Positions 1 to 6,911 are shown, counted from the stretch's first letter. The stretch is 10,898 nucleotides of DNA from Puniceicoccales bacterium (GCA_031289285.1 JAITPT010000206.1:1-10898); one strand, 5' to 3'. Numbers and translations: made by a program. The notes: a model not told the origin generated them from the letters alone.

Positions 1-63
1 GTCTTATAGGTCCTATAGGGCTTATACGACCTATACGACCTATTCGTCTTATTCGTCCTATCG
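1..63. repeat. 9-bp tandem repeat, seven units
   Basis: Seven contiguous 9-bp units fill positions 1-63, with consensus roughly G-N-C-Y-T-A-T-W-S (for example GTCTTATAG, GTCCTATAG, GACCTATAC, GTCTTATTC). The array may begin before the window. Two frames stay open across it because 9 is a multiple of 3 (for example Ser-Tyr-Arg-like triplets on the + strand), but no start codon or ribosome binding site supports translation. It lies beyond the 3' end of the fusion gene ending at 125, so it is an intergenic repeat of unknown role. Confidence 0.85.
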
Positions 64-73
64 CCACCACCAA

Positions 74-92
74 CGGGCGCATACGCTGCCCG
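74..92 (-). terminator. weak hairpin after the hisC-plsY-fusion unit
   Basis: CGGGC (74-78) pairs with GCCCG (88-92) around a 9-nt loop, about 30 bases past the stop of the fusion gene. No T-run follows on the minus strand, so a Rho-independent terminator is only a possibility. The rest of 64-124 shows nothing else. Confidence 0.2.
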
Positions 93-124
93 CCTCCCCG
101 TGACACCTTCCTACCCGCGACATC

Positions 125-1750
125 TCACGCGGCGGCGGTTTTCGACAAAAGGGCGACGAGCTTGCGCAGGGTCGGGGCAGAAGGGGTGCTCATGATGCTG
201 ATTTGAAGCCAGTTTCTCTCGCGCAAATAATTACTGCGGTAACTTAACACAAAACCCGCATCCTCCAATGCCATGCCCGTCTCCCACGCATCAGGTCCCG
301 TGCGCGGGATGAGCGTTAAGACGGCGGGACAGGCGTTCGGGCCGTGCGTGAGGATGTCGAAACGGCTGTCTTTTAGGGCGTCGCGGAGCCACGCGTCGCG
401 CTCGGTGATGATTTTGTGGCGGGCAGGAAAATCTTTTTCGGCGAGCGAGGTCGCCAGCGCAGAGAGGAGATTTGACGAGTGCGTGAAACCGACACCGTTT
501 TGCGCTATCCAGTAACCGAGGTCGAGATACGAGGGGATGGTCGGCTGCTGCGAGACATCGGGATTTTTATACATGACGATGCCCAGCCCGGGATAACCGC
601 ACAGCCCTTTGCCGCTAACAGCCGTCGCGTAGTCGGTCTGCGAAAGGTCGGTGGGGATGTTGCCGATGGCACTGATGGCGTCGGCGGCGATGACGAGACC
701 TCGGGCGCGGGCGCGTTCAATGATTTCTTGGTTTGGGTTGATGATGCCGGTAGAGGTTTCGTGCCAGACCCACCACACCCAGCCGCCAGCAGGGACGGCG
801 TCAATGGCGTCGCGAATGGCGGCGGGGTCAAACTCGCCGCCCCACGGGATTTCGAGAAGCGTGTGCTGCATACCGGCGCGACGCGCTTGCCCGGCGAGGC
901 GTTTGCCAAACTCGCCATTGGCGAGCACGAGGCCGGGCGTGCCGAGGCGGGCAAGCTGGAGCGAGACGACATCGTTGGCGAGTGTGCCGGAGCCGGGCAT
1001 GATTTGGCAGTGCGCGACGTTGGCGAGACGGCAGATGCCGCGACGCGCCTCATCGAGGATGTCGTGAAAAAGCGCGGAGCGGTGCGAAAACGGTTGCACG
1101 CCCATCGCGGCGAGCACACGCGGCGTGACGGTCACAGGGCCGGGCAGCAGCGAAACAACTTTGCGAGTGCGCCGCAGGGCACTGACGTCGTCACTCTCTT
1201 TTTTGCCGAGTTCGACGAGCGTGGTGAGCACGGTGCCGACGCGCTTTGGGCGGACAAACATGGGCTGGAAAAGCGCGTCGCCCGCGCCGACGACGGGGCC
1301 AAACGGCTCGAAGCCGAGGTGGCGGTAGAGGCGCAGTTGGCGCGTGGTCGCAGAGATGAGCACGAGGTCCCAGCCGTGGTGTGCGCCTTGCTCGAAGGCG
1401 TTGTCCATGAGAAGACGCAAAACGGGGCCGCTGCGGTATTCGGGTTCGACGGCGAGGAGGCGCGCCTCAACGGGGTTTTTGCACGGCGGGAGGTGCCGCG
1501 TCAGGTCGGGCACTTTGGCGTCGAGCGAGAACGGGCGTTTGTCGCGCATTGCGAACATACCGACGACGCGCTCGCCGTCTTTGATGACTACGTAGGCGTT
1601 TTCGGCGTGAAACCTGTCCACGAGCCGCCGCTCTGGGTTGGGCGGGTGCTGCGGGATTTCCTCAACAAACGTGCGGTAGTTGAGGCGGTGGATTTGTTCG
1701 ATTTCGTCCGGTGTGTCCGCGACTTTGCAAATGAGGTCATTGACGTTCAT
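125..1750 (-). CDS. GNAT-like acyltransferase fused to class V aminotransferase
   Basis: This 541-residue protein has two parts. Residues 1-165 resemble a GNAT-fold acyltransferase of the FeeM/autoinducer-synthase-like type: an early RxxVDRFH stretch, a VVIKDGERVVGMF strand pair, ARLLAVEPEYRSG near 96-108 in place of the usual QxxGxG acyl-CoA loop, and a closing LYRHLGFEPFGP. Residues about 198-541 are a PLP-dependent class V (fold type I) aminotransferase like serine/alanine-glyoxylate or 2-aminoethylphosphonate transaminases. They show LLPGPVTVTP at 201, FSHRS at 221, PGSGTLAND at 252, the PLP-pyridine Asp357 in AADAIS, and the Schiff-base Lys381 in AVSGKGLCGYPG. The start overlaps the plsY stop as ATGA, which suggests translational coupling. 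The substrate cannot be read from the sequence. The fusion may join amino-group transfer to N-acylation, but that is inference. Confidence 0.85.
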   Translation of the reverse strand: MNVNDLICKVADTPDEIEQIHRLNYRTFVEEIPQHPPNPERRLVDRFHAENAYVVIKDGERVVGMFAMRDKRPFSLDAKVPDLTRHLPPCKNPVEARLLAVEPEYRSGPVLRLLMDNAFEQGAHHGWDLVLISATTRQLRLYRHLGFEPFGPVVGAGDALFQPMFVRPKRVGTVLTTLVELGKKESDDVSALRRTRKVVSLLPGPVTVTPRVLAAMGVQPFSHRSALFHDILDEARRGICRLANVAHCQIMPGSGTLANDVVSLQLARLGTPGLVLANGEFGKRLAGQARRAGMQHTLLEIPWGGEFDPAAIRDAIDAVPAGGWVWWVWHETSTGIINPNQEIIERARARGLVIAADAISAIGNIPTDLSQTDYATAVSGKGLCGYPGLGIVMYKNPDVSQQPTIPSYLDLGYWIAQNGVGFTHSSNLLSALATSLAEKDFPARHKIITERDAWLRDALKDSRFDILTHGPNACPAVLTLIPRTGPDAWETGMALEDAGFVLSYRSNYLRERNWLQISIMSTPSAPTLRKLVALLSKTAAA

Positions 1751-2427
1751 GCGTTGCAGTCGGTGTTTTTGCCAAAGGCTTTGTTAAAGTTGTTTCGGTG
1801 GGCGGTTAGGATACAGACGACGATGACCTCCGCGAGCAAGGCGGCGGCGATGTCTTCTGTGAGGAAGTAGAAAGCGAGCGGTTGTGCCCAGAGTCCACAT
1901 AAGGCCGCCATGAAAGCACCTTTTTTGAGAGGAAGGAAGAACAAACCCACAGCGATTGGCGCGAGCAAAGTCGGGGCGATGAGGAGCGAGCGCGGCCAAA
2001 AAGCGGCGGTGCTGTCAAGCCCGCATTCGCCCGCCAGCCACGGAAAAAACCCGATGGCGAGCCACACGCCGAGAAATGGCCCGATGCCTTTGCCGCCGCG
2101 AAAACCGAGCAGTGCTGGCCAAATGTGCCCGGCGACAACGCCGAGGCCGCAGAGGACGCTCGCGACGGGGAAGTGCTCCGCCGCCAGACACAGCGGCGGA
2201 AACAGCACCGCAAAGGCGGCCTTCGCTATGTCGAGCGCGAGGATGGCGAAAAACCATTTTTTGCCGCCGAGGGCGCGGGCGGCGTTGGTGGCACCCGTCG
2301 CGCCGCTGCCTTGGGCGCGGAGGTCGCCTTTGCCAAAAAAGCGGGCGAGCAGCAGGCCGGGCGAAACGTTGCCGACAAGGTAGGCGGCGGCAAACAGGGC
2401 GGCGATAGTGGGGACGTCGAGCGGCAT
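1747..2427 (-). CDS. plsY: glycerol-3-phosphate acyltransferase PlsY
   Basis: PlsY is the integral membrane enzyme that moves an acyl group from acyl-phosphate to the sn-1 position of glycerol-3-phosphate, the first acylation in phospholipid synthesis. The 226-residue product is a little longer than the usual ~200. It has the family's conserved blocks: GSGATGATNAARALG at about 40-54 (the usual form has N in place of the first A) and GHIWPALLGFRGGKGIG at 100-116 (usual GHxxPxxxxFKGGKG), plus a terminal AHRNNFNKAFG resembling the third motif. Hydrophobic segments at about 5-27, 57-80, 85-108, 113-132, 148-167 and 171-205 fit a polytopic protein. It starts 51 bases after the hisC stop and overlaps the next gene by four bases. 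No Shine-Dalgarno sequence is visible. Confidence 0.93.
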   Translation of the reverse strand: MPLDVPTIAALFAAAYLVGNVSPGLLLARFFGKGDLRAQGSGATGATNAARALGGKKWFFAILALDIAKAAFAVLFPPLCLAAEHFPVASVLCGLGVVAGHIWPALLGFRGGKGIGPFLGVWLAIGFFPWLAGECGLDSTAAFWPRSLLIAPTLLAPIAVGLFFLPLKKGAFMAALCGLWAQPLAFYFLTEDIAAALLAEVIVVCILTAHRNNFNKAFGKNTDCNA

Positions 2428-2433
2428 GGGCGG

Positions 2434-2485
2434 CGGGTGGTTAGCGGTGGCGGGGAACGGCGGGGGAGGGACGGGTGGTTAGCGG
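2434..2485. repeat. 14-bp direct repeat at the hisC/plsY junction
   Basis: CGGGTGGTTAGCGG occurs at 2434-2447 and again at 2472-2485, 38 bases apart. The right copy contains the hisC stop codon (TAA on the minus strand at 2479-2481). The left copy lies in the gap just before plsY. This looks like a local duplication of the hisC 3' end. No regulatory role is evident. Confidence 0.6.
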
Positions 2486-3651
2486 GGTGCGGCGTCGGCG
2501 GCGTCGGCGGCGGAGGAGGAGGAGTCGGCGTCGGCGGAGGCAGCTGCCGCCGCGAGCAAGGTTTCCATCTCGCGAGCGGAGCCGACGCTTATGCGCAGAA
2601 ACGGCGCGGTGACAGGGTTCGACGGAAAATAGCGCACCAAGATTTTTCTGCTTTTGAAAAATGCGTGGACGGCGGCGGCGGTCTCGGCGGGCGTTTTGCC
2701 AACGGCGGACGGCGGCGACGCCATGAGAAAGTTCGCCTCGCTGGGCAACACCCGCCAACCCAAACCGCGCAGGGCGGCAGACGCGGCGTCGCGGGCGCGT
2801 TTGATTTCGGCGGTGATGCCGTCGTAGTAAGCGCGGTCTTCCAGCGCGGCGACTGCGGCGGCTTGCGCGAGGCGGTCGAGGTTGTAGCTGTCGCGGACTT
2901 TGTCCAACGCGGCGACCACGGCGGCGTCGGCGAGCGCGTAGCCCGCACGAATTCCGGCGAGCGCGAAGGCTTTGGAAAAAGTGCGCGTGACCACGAGGTT
3001 TGGAAAACGGGTGAGCAGCGGAACAGCGTCGGCGCGCGCAAACGGCGCGTAGGCTTCGTCAACGACGAGCAGCCCGTCGAAGGCTTCCAGCACTTCGGCG
3101 ATTTTTTCCGGCGCAAACGCAATGCCGAGCGGGGCGTTCGGATTGGTGAGAAAAAAGATGTTGGCACCGCTGGCGGCGACGGCGGCTGTGTCGAAAACGC
3201 CGTCGAGGCCGACGGGCACCGTGCGCATCGCGGCGGCGTTGAGACCGGAGAGCACGGGGTAAAGCGAGTAGCTGGGAACGAGCATTCCGGCGGGTTTCGA
3301 GGCGTCGGCAAAAGCGCGGACGAGCAGGTTGAGCACGTCGTCGGAGCCGTTGCCGGCGAGGACATTTTCCGCCCCGAGGCCGTGGCCGTGGTAACGCGCA
3401 GCGGCAGCCCGCAGGGGAGCCGAGGCGGGGTTTGGGTAAAGGCGTAGCGAGGCTGCGTCGGTGCCAAGTTCGGCACGAATTGCGGCGGCGACACGCGGGC
3501 TGGGCGGAAACGGGTTCTCGTTGGTGTTAAGTTTCACCCAACCGCTCTCGCTGGGCTGGTCGCCGGGGACGTAGGCTTTTTGCGCACCGACAGCGGCGGT
3601 GATATGGCGCGAAAGGTCGAAGGTTTTGCGGGCGCGTTCGGGCGGACTCAT
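2479..3651 (-). CDS. hisC: histidinol-phosphate aminotransferase-like enzyme (HisC family)
   Basis: The 390-residue product is a fold type I, class I/II PLP aminotransferase of the HisC branch, which normally converts imidazole-acetol phosphate and glutamate to histidinol phosphate and 2-oxoglutarate in histidine synthesis. Visible marks are LNTNENPFPPSP at 41-52, LYPNP at 71-75, the phosphate-binding AGNGSDDVL at 99-107, FFLTNPNAPLG at 166-176, VVDEAY at 196-201, the PLP lysine Lys227 in RTFSKAFALAGIRAGY, and LRISVG at 352-357. The last ~20 residues are a low-complexity Ala/Ser/Asp tail (from about 371) encoded by GGC/GTC-rich triplet repeats, unusual for the family. It is the first gene of the leftward unit. 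HisC-like enzymes can also act on aromatic amino acids, and no other his gene is present, so the substrate is not fixed. Confidence 0.88.
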   Translation of the reverse strand: MSPPERARKTFDLSRHITAAVGAQKAYVPGDQPSESGWVKLNTNENPFPPSPRVAAAIRAELGTDAASLRLYPNPASAPLRAAAARYHGHGLGAENVLAGNGSDDVLNLLVRAFADASKPAGMLVPSYSLYPVLSGLNAAAMRTVPVGLDGVFDTAAVAASGANIFFLTNPNAPLGIAFAPEKIAEVLEAFDGLLVVDEAYAPFARADAVPLLTRFPNLVVTRTFSKAFALAGIRAGYALADAAVVAALDKVRDSYNLDRLAQAAAVAALEDRAYYDGITAEIKRARDAASAALRGLGWRVLPSEANFLMASPPSAVGKTPAETAAAVHAFFKSRKILVRYFPSNPVTAPFLRISVGSAREMETLLAAAAASADADSSSSAADAADAAPR

Positions 3652-3774
3652 GTGTTATTGCAAACGTTTTGTGGCACGTGATTTTTTCGTAAGACGGGCA
3701 GCGTTATGGGCTTTTCGAGCACTTACGCCACCCAAAAACAGACGCAAGTACGCCAACCGGACGATTAGAGCGGA
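3652..3774 (-). promoter_or_regulatory. upstream region of the hisC-plsY-fusion unit
   Basis: This 123-base stretch separates hisC from the foldback element and must hold the leader, and probably the promoter, of the leftward unit. I see no convincing -35/-10 pair and no Shine-Dalgarno sequence: the bases before the hisC ATG read GCAATAACAC. Nothing in it resembles the protease pseudogene further right. Confidence 0.3.
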
Positions 3775-3945
3775 TTATCCTAAAAACGGCGGTTGGAGGG
3801 GAAGTATTGCGAGAAGATGTTGTGGCAGATGCGCTTTGTGGATTTGTGAAGGCGCACCTGTTGGTGCGTCGAACAAAGCCACGAAGTGCGGATGCCATAA
3901 CAGCTTCCGCAAGACGACCCGATTCAACTGCCGTTTTTAGGATAA
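3775..3945. mobile_element. 171-bp foldback (MITE-like) element, copy 1
   Basis: The element is an almost complete inverted repeat. Its ends are TTATCCTAAAAACGGCGGTTG (from 3775) and the complementary CAACTGCCGTTTTTAGGATAA (to 3945), with one mismatch. Inner arms also pair: TTGCGAGAAGATGTTGTGGCA on the left matches the complement of the 3897-3915 stretch. The apex is CGCACC-TGTT-GGTGCG at 3853-3868, exactly at the centre. It has no coding capacity of its own. A second element of nearly the same size, ends and apex lies at 5442-5614. The right end runs directly into the protease pseudogene, and its last ~15 bases read in frame with it (Ala-Val-Phe-Arg-Ile-Lys), so the exact boundary is uncertain. 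No clear target-site duplication is seen. Confidence 0.75.
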
Positions 3946-4543
3946 AAGGCGAGCGTGTGCCGTTCGCAAAACTCGCGCCAGAAGTGCGTTTGCAAGAGGG
4001 CGATTTCGTGATGGCACTCGGTGCGCCGTGGGGGCTGAACCGCTCCGTCTCGTTTGGCATCATTTCTTGCGCCCGCCGCTACCTGCCCGAAAGCAGCGAA
4101 TACCACGTGTGGCTCCAGACCGACGCCTCGATTAGCCCGGGCAATTCCGGCGGAAACCGTCGCGCTCGTCGTCGGGCGTCTGCGCCAACACAAGGAGGCA
4201 AACTGGGCGTGGACGGGCTTGTAGCTCCAGCCACTTCGCGACTTCCAACGCAACATTTATTTTGACGGCGACGAGGGCGTCATCATCGCGGGCACCGATG
4301 CGGGCAGCCCGGCGCGGGAGGCCAATTCGCGCAGAACGACCGCCTGTTGCGCGTCGGTGGGCGCGATGTCCGTGCGCGTATGGAGGAAGATTTGCCTGAC
4401 ATCCGCCTCCACCTCGCGCTTCTGCCGCAGGGCAAACCCGTCGCGCTCGCCATTCGCCGCGCCGCGTGCTCGTCCTCACCCCGCTCGACCCCGCTCTCAC
4501 CGCTCGCCACCAAATCAAACGTACTGATAGTGCCGCAGGATGA
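3930..4543 (+). pseudogene. remnant of an HtrA/DegP-type (S1C) serine protease with PDZ domain
   Basis: The + strand encodes pieces of a trypsin-like protease in several frames. In frame from 3930 comes IKGERVPFAKLAP, then GDFVMALGAPWGLNRSVSFG and LQTDASISPGNSGG, where the Ser codon at 4146-4148 is the expected nucleophile. Right after GNSGG about 30 codons are missing and the frame shifts to ETVALVVGRLRQH, then WAWTGL, a TAG stop at 4222, then LQPLRDFQRNIYF and VIIAGTDAGSPARE of a PDZ domain. Another shift near 4322 gives QNDRLLRVGGRDV and RLHLALLPQGKPVALAIRR. A third near 4460 gives VLVLTPLDPALTARHQ, ending at TGA 4541-4543. The N-terminal half with the His and Asp of the triad is absent, cut off at the foldback element. 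This is a decayed gene, oriented opposite to all its neighbours. Confidence 0.85.
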
Positions 4544-4719
4544 ACTACAGCCGTTTTGTCAGAACGCCCTGCTGGACGCATAGTGCGCAGGGCGAGTGTA
4601 GTGCAAGTCGCCGTCTTCTCAGTATGCACCAATCTCGCATCGTGAAACTCGACGTGCCCAAAACCACCCCTCCTCCCGCGAAGCCGAATGCTCCCACAAA
4701 GGCGAAACGTGGAGTGTAG

Positions 4720-4739
4720 CACAGACAATCCTGTCTGTG
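4720..4739. repeat. 8-bp perfect hairpin
   Basis: CACAGACA (4720-4727) and TGTCTGTG (4732-4739) form a perfect stem around a 4-base loop ATCC. No T-run follows on either strand, so it is not an obvious terminator. The CAGACA/TGTCTG core recalls the CAGACA/CAGACC cores of the REP-like palindromes elsewhere in the window, but the context differs. Confidence 0.55.
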
Positions 4740-4770
4740 TGCGTGTAGTTACATGGAGTGCGTTGGCAGA

Positions 4771-4780
4771 GGGGGGGGGG
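4771..4780. repeat. G10 homopolymer tract
   Basis: Ten consecutive G residues follow GGCAGA and precede CGAAG. Such a tract can vary in length by slippage. Here it is not inside a recognised gene or an obvious promoter, so I attach no phase-variation role. The exact length may also be a sequencing artefact. Confidence 0.7.
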
Positions 4781-4879
4781 CGAAGTGATAGCGTAGCACC
4801 CGCCGACAAGACGTGCCAGCCTCAAAAGCGGAATTCGGGTTCAAGCAGACTTAACATTCTGTGTTACTGGCACGCCGGA

Positions 4880-5393
4880 ACACACCGGTTTTCATCAAGT
4901 TACGACATCTGCGAAAGCGGTGTCGGTGCTCGTTCCTCGCCCTGCCAGTGCGCTCCACAAGTGCCTTGCCCGAATAAAGTGCCAGACACTTTTTCACTTG
5001 CATCTGGTTTCAACCCAAATTTCTGGCAGTTCGCGTTACGAGCGCAACGAGCGCAACGGGAGACACTGGTTTTCGTTAGATTACGATGTTTGCGAAAGCG
5101 GTGTCGGCACTCGTTCCTCGCTCTGCCAGCGCACTCCACAAGTGCCTCGCCCGAATAAAGTGCCAGACACTTTTTCACTTGCATCTGGTTTCAACCCAGA
5201 TTTCTGGCAGTTCGCGTTACGAGCGCAACGAGCGCAACGGGAGACACTGGTTTCCGGTAGATTACGATGTTTGCGAAAGCGGTGTCGGTGCTCGTTCCTC
5301 GCCTTGCCAGCGCATTCCACAAGTGCCTCGCCCGAATAAAGTGCCAGACACTTTTTCACTTGCATCTGGTTTCAACCCAGATTCCGCCTTTGG
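4880..5393. repeat. 181-bp tandem repeat array, about 2.8 copies
   Basis: The marker GCGAAAGCGG recurs at 4911, 5092 and 5273, exactly 181 bases apart. Similarity runs from about 4880 to 5393 with few substitutions; the first copy is the most diverged and starts part-way through the unit. Each unit holds a stem-loop AAAGTG-CCAGA-CACTTT followed by more T and CACTTGCATCT, at 4976-4992, 5157-5173 and 5338-5354. It also holds a doubled GAGCGCAAC. The period is not a multiple of 3 and substitutions do not respect codons, so the open frames in it (94-139 residues on either strand) are by-products. The stem-loop is closely related to the palindromes next to the transposase fragment at the right edge. 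No CRISPR-like spacing is present. Confidence 0.93.
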
Positions 5394-5441
5394 GGCTGCA
5401 CATCTTGCACAATTGGGGCATTTGCGCATTGCGCCCTTCGG

Positions 5442-5614
5442 TTGAACCTAAAAACGGGCAGTTAATGCGAGTGGTTTTGCACAATCTTTTGGCAGTCTGC
5501 GGCTTGCGCTTTTCGCTCCACGCACCGCAAGGTGCGCGTCGGGAAAGCGCAAATCGCATCCGCCTCAAAATCTTGCGCAAACCCTTCCCGCTGAATTGCC
5601 GTTCTTAGGTTGAA
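5442..5614. mobile_element. 173-bp foldback (MITE-like) element, copy 2
   Basis: The ends are TTGAACCTAAAAACGG (from 5442) and CCGTTCTTAGGTTGAA (to 5614), which pair with two mismatches. The arms continue as an imperfect inverted repeat: TTTTGCACAATCTTTTGGCAG on the left against the complement of 5561-5582 on the right. The apex CGCACC-GCAA-GGTGCG at 5521-5536 is at the exact centre. Length, end motif (CCTAAAAACGG) and apex stem match copy 1 at 3775-3945, while the arms have diverged in compensating ways. It lies 26 bases past the stop of the wecC-like gene, so its transcript could form a large 3' hairpin. No open frame of its own and no clear target duplication are seen. Confidence 0.75.
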
Positions 5615-5640
5615 ATACAAAAAGACCTTGCGTCGTTTTG

Positions 5641-6894
5641 CTATTTTTTGAAAATTCCCCGTGTGTCAATGAGATGTTTGCCAGTGAAGGTTTCTGGCGG
5701 TAGGGCGCGGAAAACTTTGTGGTCAACAAGGAGCAGAAAAACATCCGCTTGCGCTAAAGCTGTCTCTAACGAGACCAATTCTACGTTTTTACCCGTGCTT
5801 GCCAGTTGTTTGGGCAAGACCCGCACATGCGGCTCCACCGCTAAGACACGCAAGGTAGAGTCGTCCGCCAATTCCGCCGTGATTTCCACCGCCGGACTCT
5901 CCCGCAAATCGTCAACATCCGCCTTGAACGCCAAGCCGAGACACGCCACCACTGTTTTGCGCCCCAAACGTGCCGCCGCCGCTTTTACTTTGGCGACAAC
6001 ATGATGCGGCTTGCTGTCGTTCACCTCTCGCGCTGTGCGAATTACCCGTGCCTCCTCCGGCGCGGCGTCCACAATAAACCACGGGTCAACCGCTATACAG
6101 TGCCCGCCTACACCCGGCCCGGGTTGCAAAATCTTCACCCGCGGGTGCCTGTTCGCCAAGCGTATCAACTCCCACACATCCACTCCGATGCGCTCGCAAA
6201 TGAGCGACAACTCGTTGGCAAATGCGATATTTACATCGCGGAAAGCGTTCTCTGTTAGCTTCGCCATTTCCGCTGTCCGCGCGTCTGTTATGAAAATTTC
6301 TGCCGCGCAAAACGATTGATATAAGGACTTCGCCCGCGCCGATGCTTCGGGTGTCAAGCCGCCAGCAATACGGTCGTTGCTGACCAATTCTTTTAACATC
6401 TGCCCAGGCAAAATTCGTTCGGGACAATGCGCGTATAAAAGGGCGTCGGCAGAGAACGGGCGTCCAAGTTTTTTTAGTGCGTCGCCGAGCCAATCGCGAA
6501 CGCGCTCTGTCGTGCCGACGGGGCTTGTGGATTCGAGCACGATGAGGTTGTCGGGTTCGACCACTTCGGCGAGGCTTCGCGCTGCCGCCTCGACAAAAGA
6601 GAGGTCGGGGAGTTTGCGGTTATTTTCGGCGACGGTGAACGGCGTGGGCACAGCGATAATAAACGTGCTGGCTGGCTGCGGTTTCACGGCGGCGCGTAAA
6701 TTGCCGCTTTGGACAGCGGCGCGGACGAGCATATCCAACTCCGGTTCCTCAATGTGAATTCGCCCCTCGTTAATCGTCTCGACAACGCTTGGAACAACGT
6801 CCACACCGAGAACTTTTTTGCCTTTTGTGGCAAAAATCGAGCAGGTTGGCAGGCCTATATAGCCCAGCCCTAAAACACAGATTTCGTAGTTCAT
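5641..6894 (-). CDS. wecC: nucleotide-sugar dehydrogenase, UDP-N-acetyl-D-mannosamine dehydrogenase type
   Basis: The 417-residue product belongs to the UDP-glucose/UDP-ManNAc dehydrogenase family, cytoplasmic NAD-dependent enzymes that oxidise C6 of a UDP-sugar to the uronic acid in two steps. The N-terminal Rossmann domain starts at once (CVLGLGYIGLPT, 6-17). AVPTPF follows at 81-86, then ESTSPVGTTE at 121-130, CPERILPG at 157-164, KLTENAFRDVNIAFANE at 212-228, and the catalytic Cys266 in GPGVGGHCIAVDPWF. The C-terminal domain has LGLAFKADVDDLRESP (319-334) and ends with HLIDTRG. The GHCIAVDPWF form points to the WecC branch (UDP-ManNAc to UDP-ManNAcA) rather than UDP-glucose dehydrogenase. 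The epimerase WecB that normally supplies its substrate is not in the window. The leader is pyrimidine-rich (CTTTTTTCTTTCTTC) with no Shine-Dalgarno sequence. Confidence 0.87.
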   Translation of the reverse strand: MNYEICVLGLGYIGLPTCSIFATKGKKVLGVDVVPSVVETINEGRIHIEEPELDMLVRAAVQSGNLRAAVKPQPASTFIIAVPTPFTVAENNRKLPDLSFVEAAARSLAEVVEPDNLIVLESTSPVGTTERVRDWLGDALKKLGRPFSADALLYAHCPERILPGQMLKELVSNDRIAGGLTPEASARAKSLYQSFCAAEIFITDARTAEMAKLTENAFRDVNIAFANELSLICERIGVDVWELIRLANRHPRVKILQPGPGVGGHCIAVDPWFIVDAAPEEARVIRTAREVNDSKPHHVVAKVKAAAARLGRKTVVACLGLAFKADVDDLRESPAVEITAELADDSTLRVLAVEPHVRVLPKQLASTGKNVELVSLETALAQADVFLLLVDHKVFRALPPETFTGKHLIDTRGIFKK

Positions 6895-6911
6895 GAAGAA
6901 AGAAAAAAGAC

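Larger units (their letters stand above)
4544..4879. other. intergenic stretch, no gene recognised
   Basis: About 336 bases between the protease remnant and the tandem array hold no convincing gene. The contents are a short imperfect inverted repeat (CGCCCTG at about 4564-4570 with CAGGGCG at about 4588-4594), a tiny open frame at 4624-4719 (31 residues, Lys/Pro-rich, no ribosome binding site), a hairpin at 4720-4739 and a G10 run at 4771-4780. It is probably decayed sequence continuing from the pseudogene. Confidence 0.5.

Noticed and set aside
479..1870. 463-codon + strand open frame opposite the fusion gene
   Set aside because: The minus strand encodes recognisable GNAT and aminotransferase motifs. 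The + frame has no recognisable domain and is a by-product of GC-rich codon use.
2125..3447. 440-codon + strand open frame opposite plsY and hisC
   Set aside because: It is Gly/Arg/Val-rich with no motif and lies across two clearly coding minus-strand genes.
3807..3930. In-frame upstream extension of the protease fragment
   Set aside because: These codons fall within the foldback element and show no protease similarity. The frame is open by chance.
4624..4719. 31-residue Lys/Pro-rich open frame
   Set aside because: No ribosome binding site, no recognised family, and it lies in decayed sequence. It is noted in the intergenic entry only.
4900..5365. Overlapping 94-139-codon open frames on both strands inside the 181-bp array
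   Set aside because: They repeat because the DNA repeats. The period of 181 shifts frame each unit, and substitutions show no codon pattern.
4880..5393. CRISPR array
   Set aside because: Units are 181 bp with the whole unit conserved, so there are no short repeats separated by unique spacers, and no cas gene is present.
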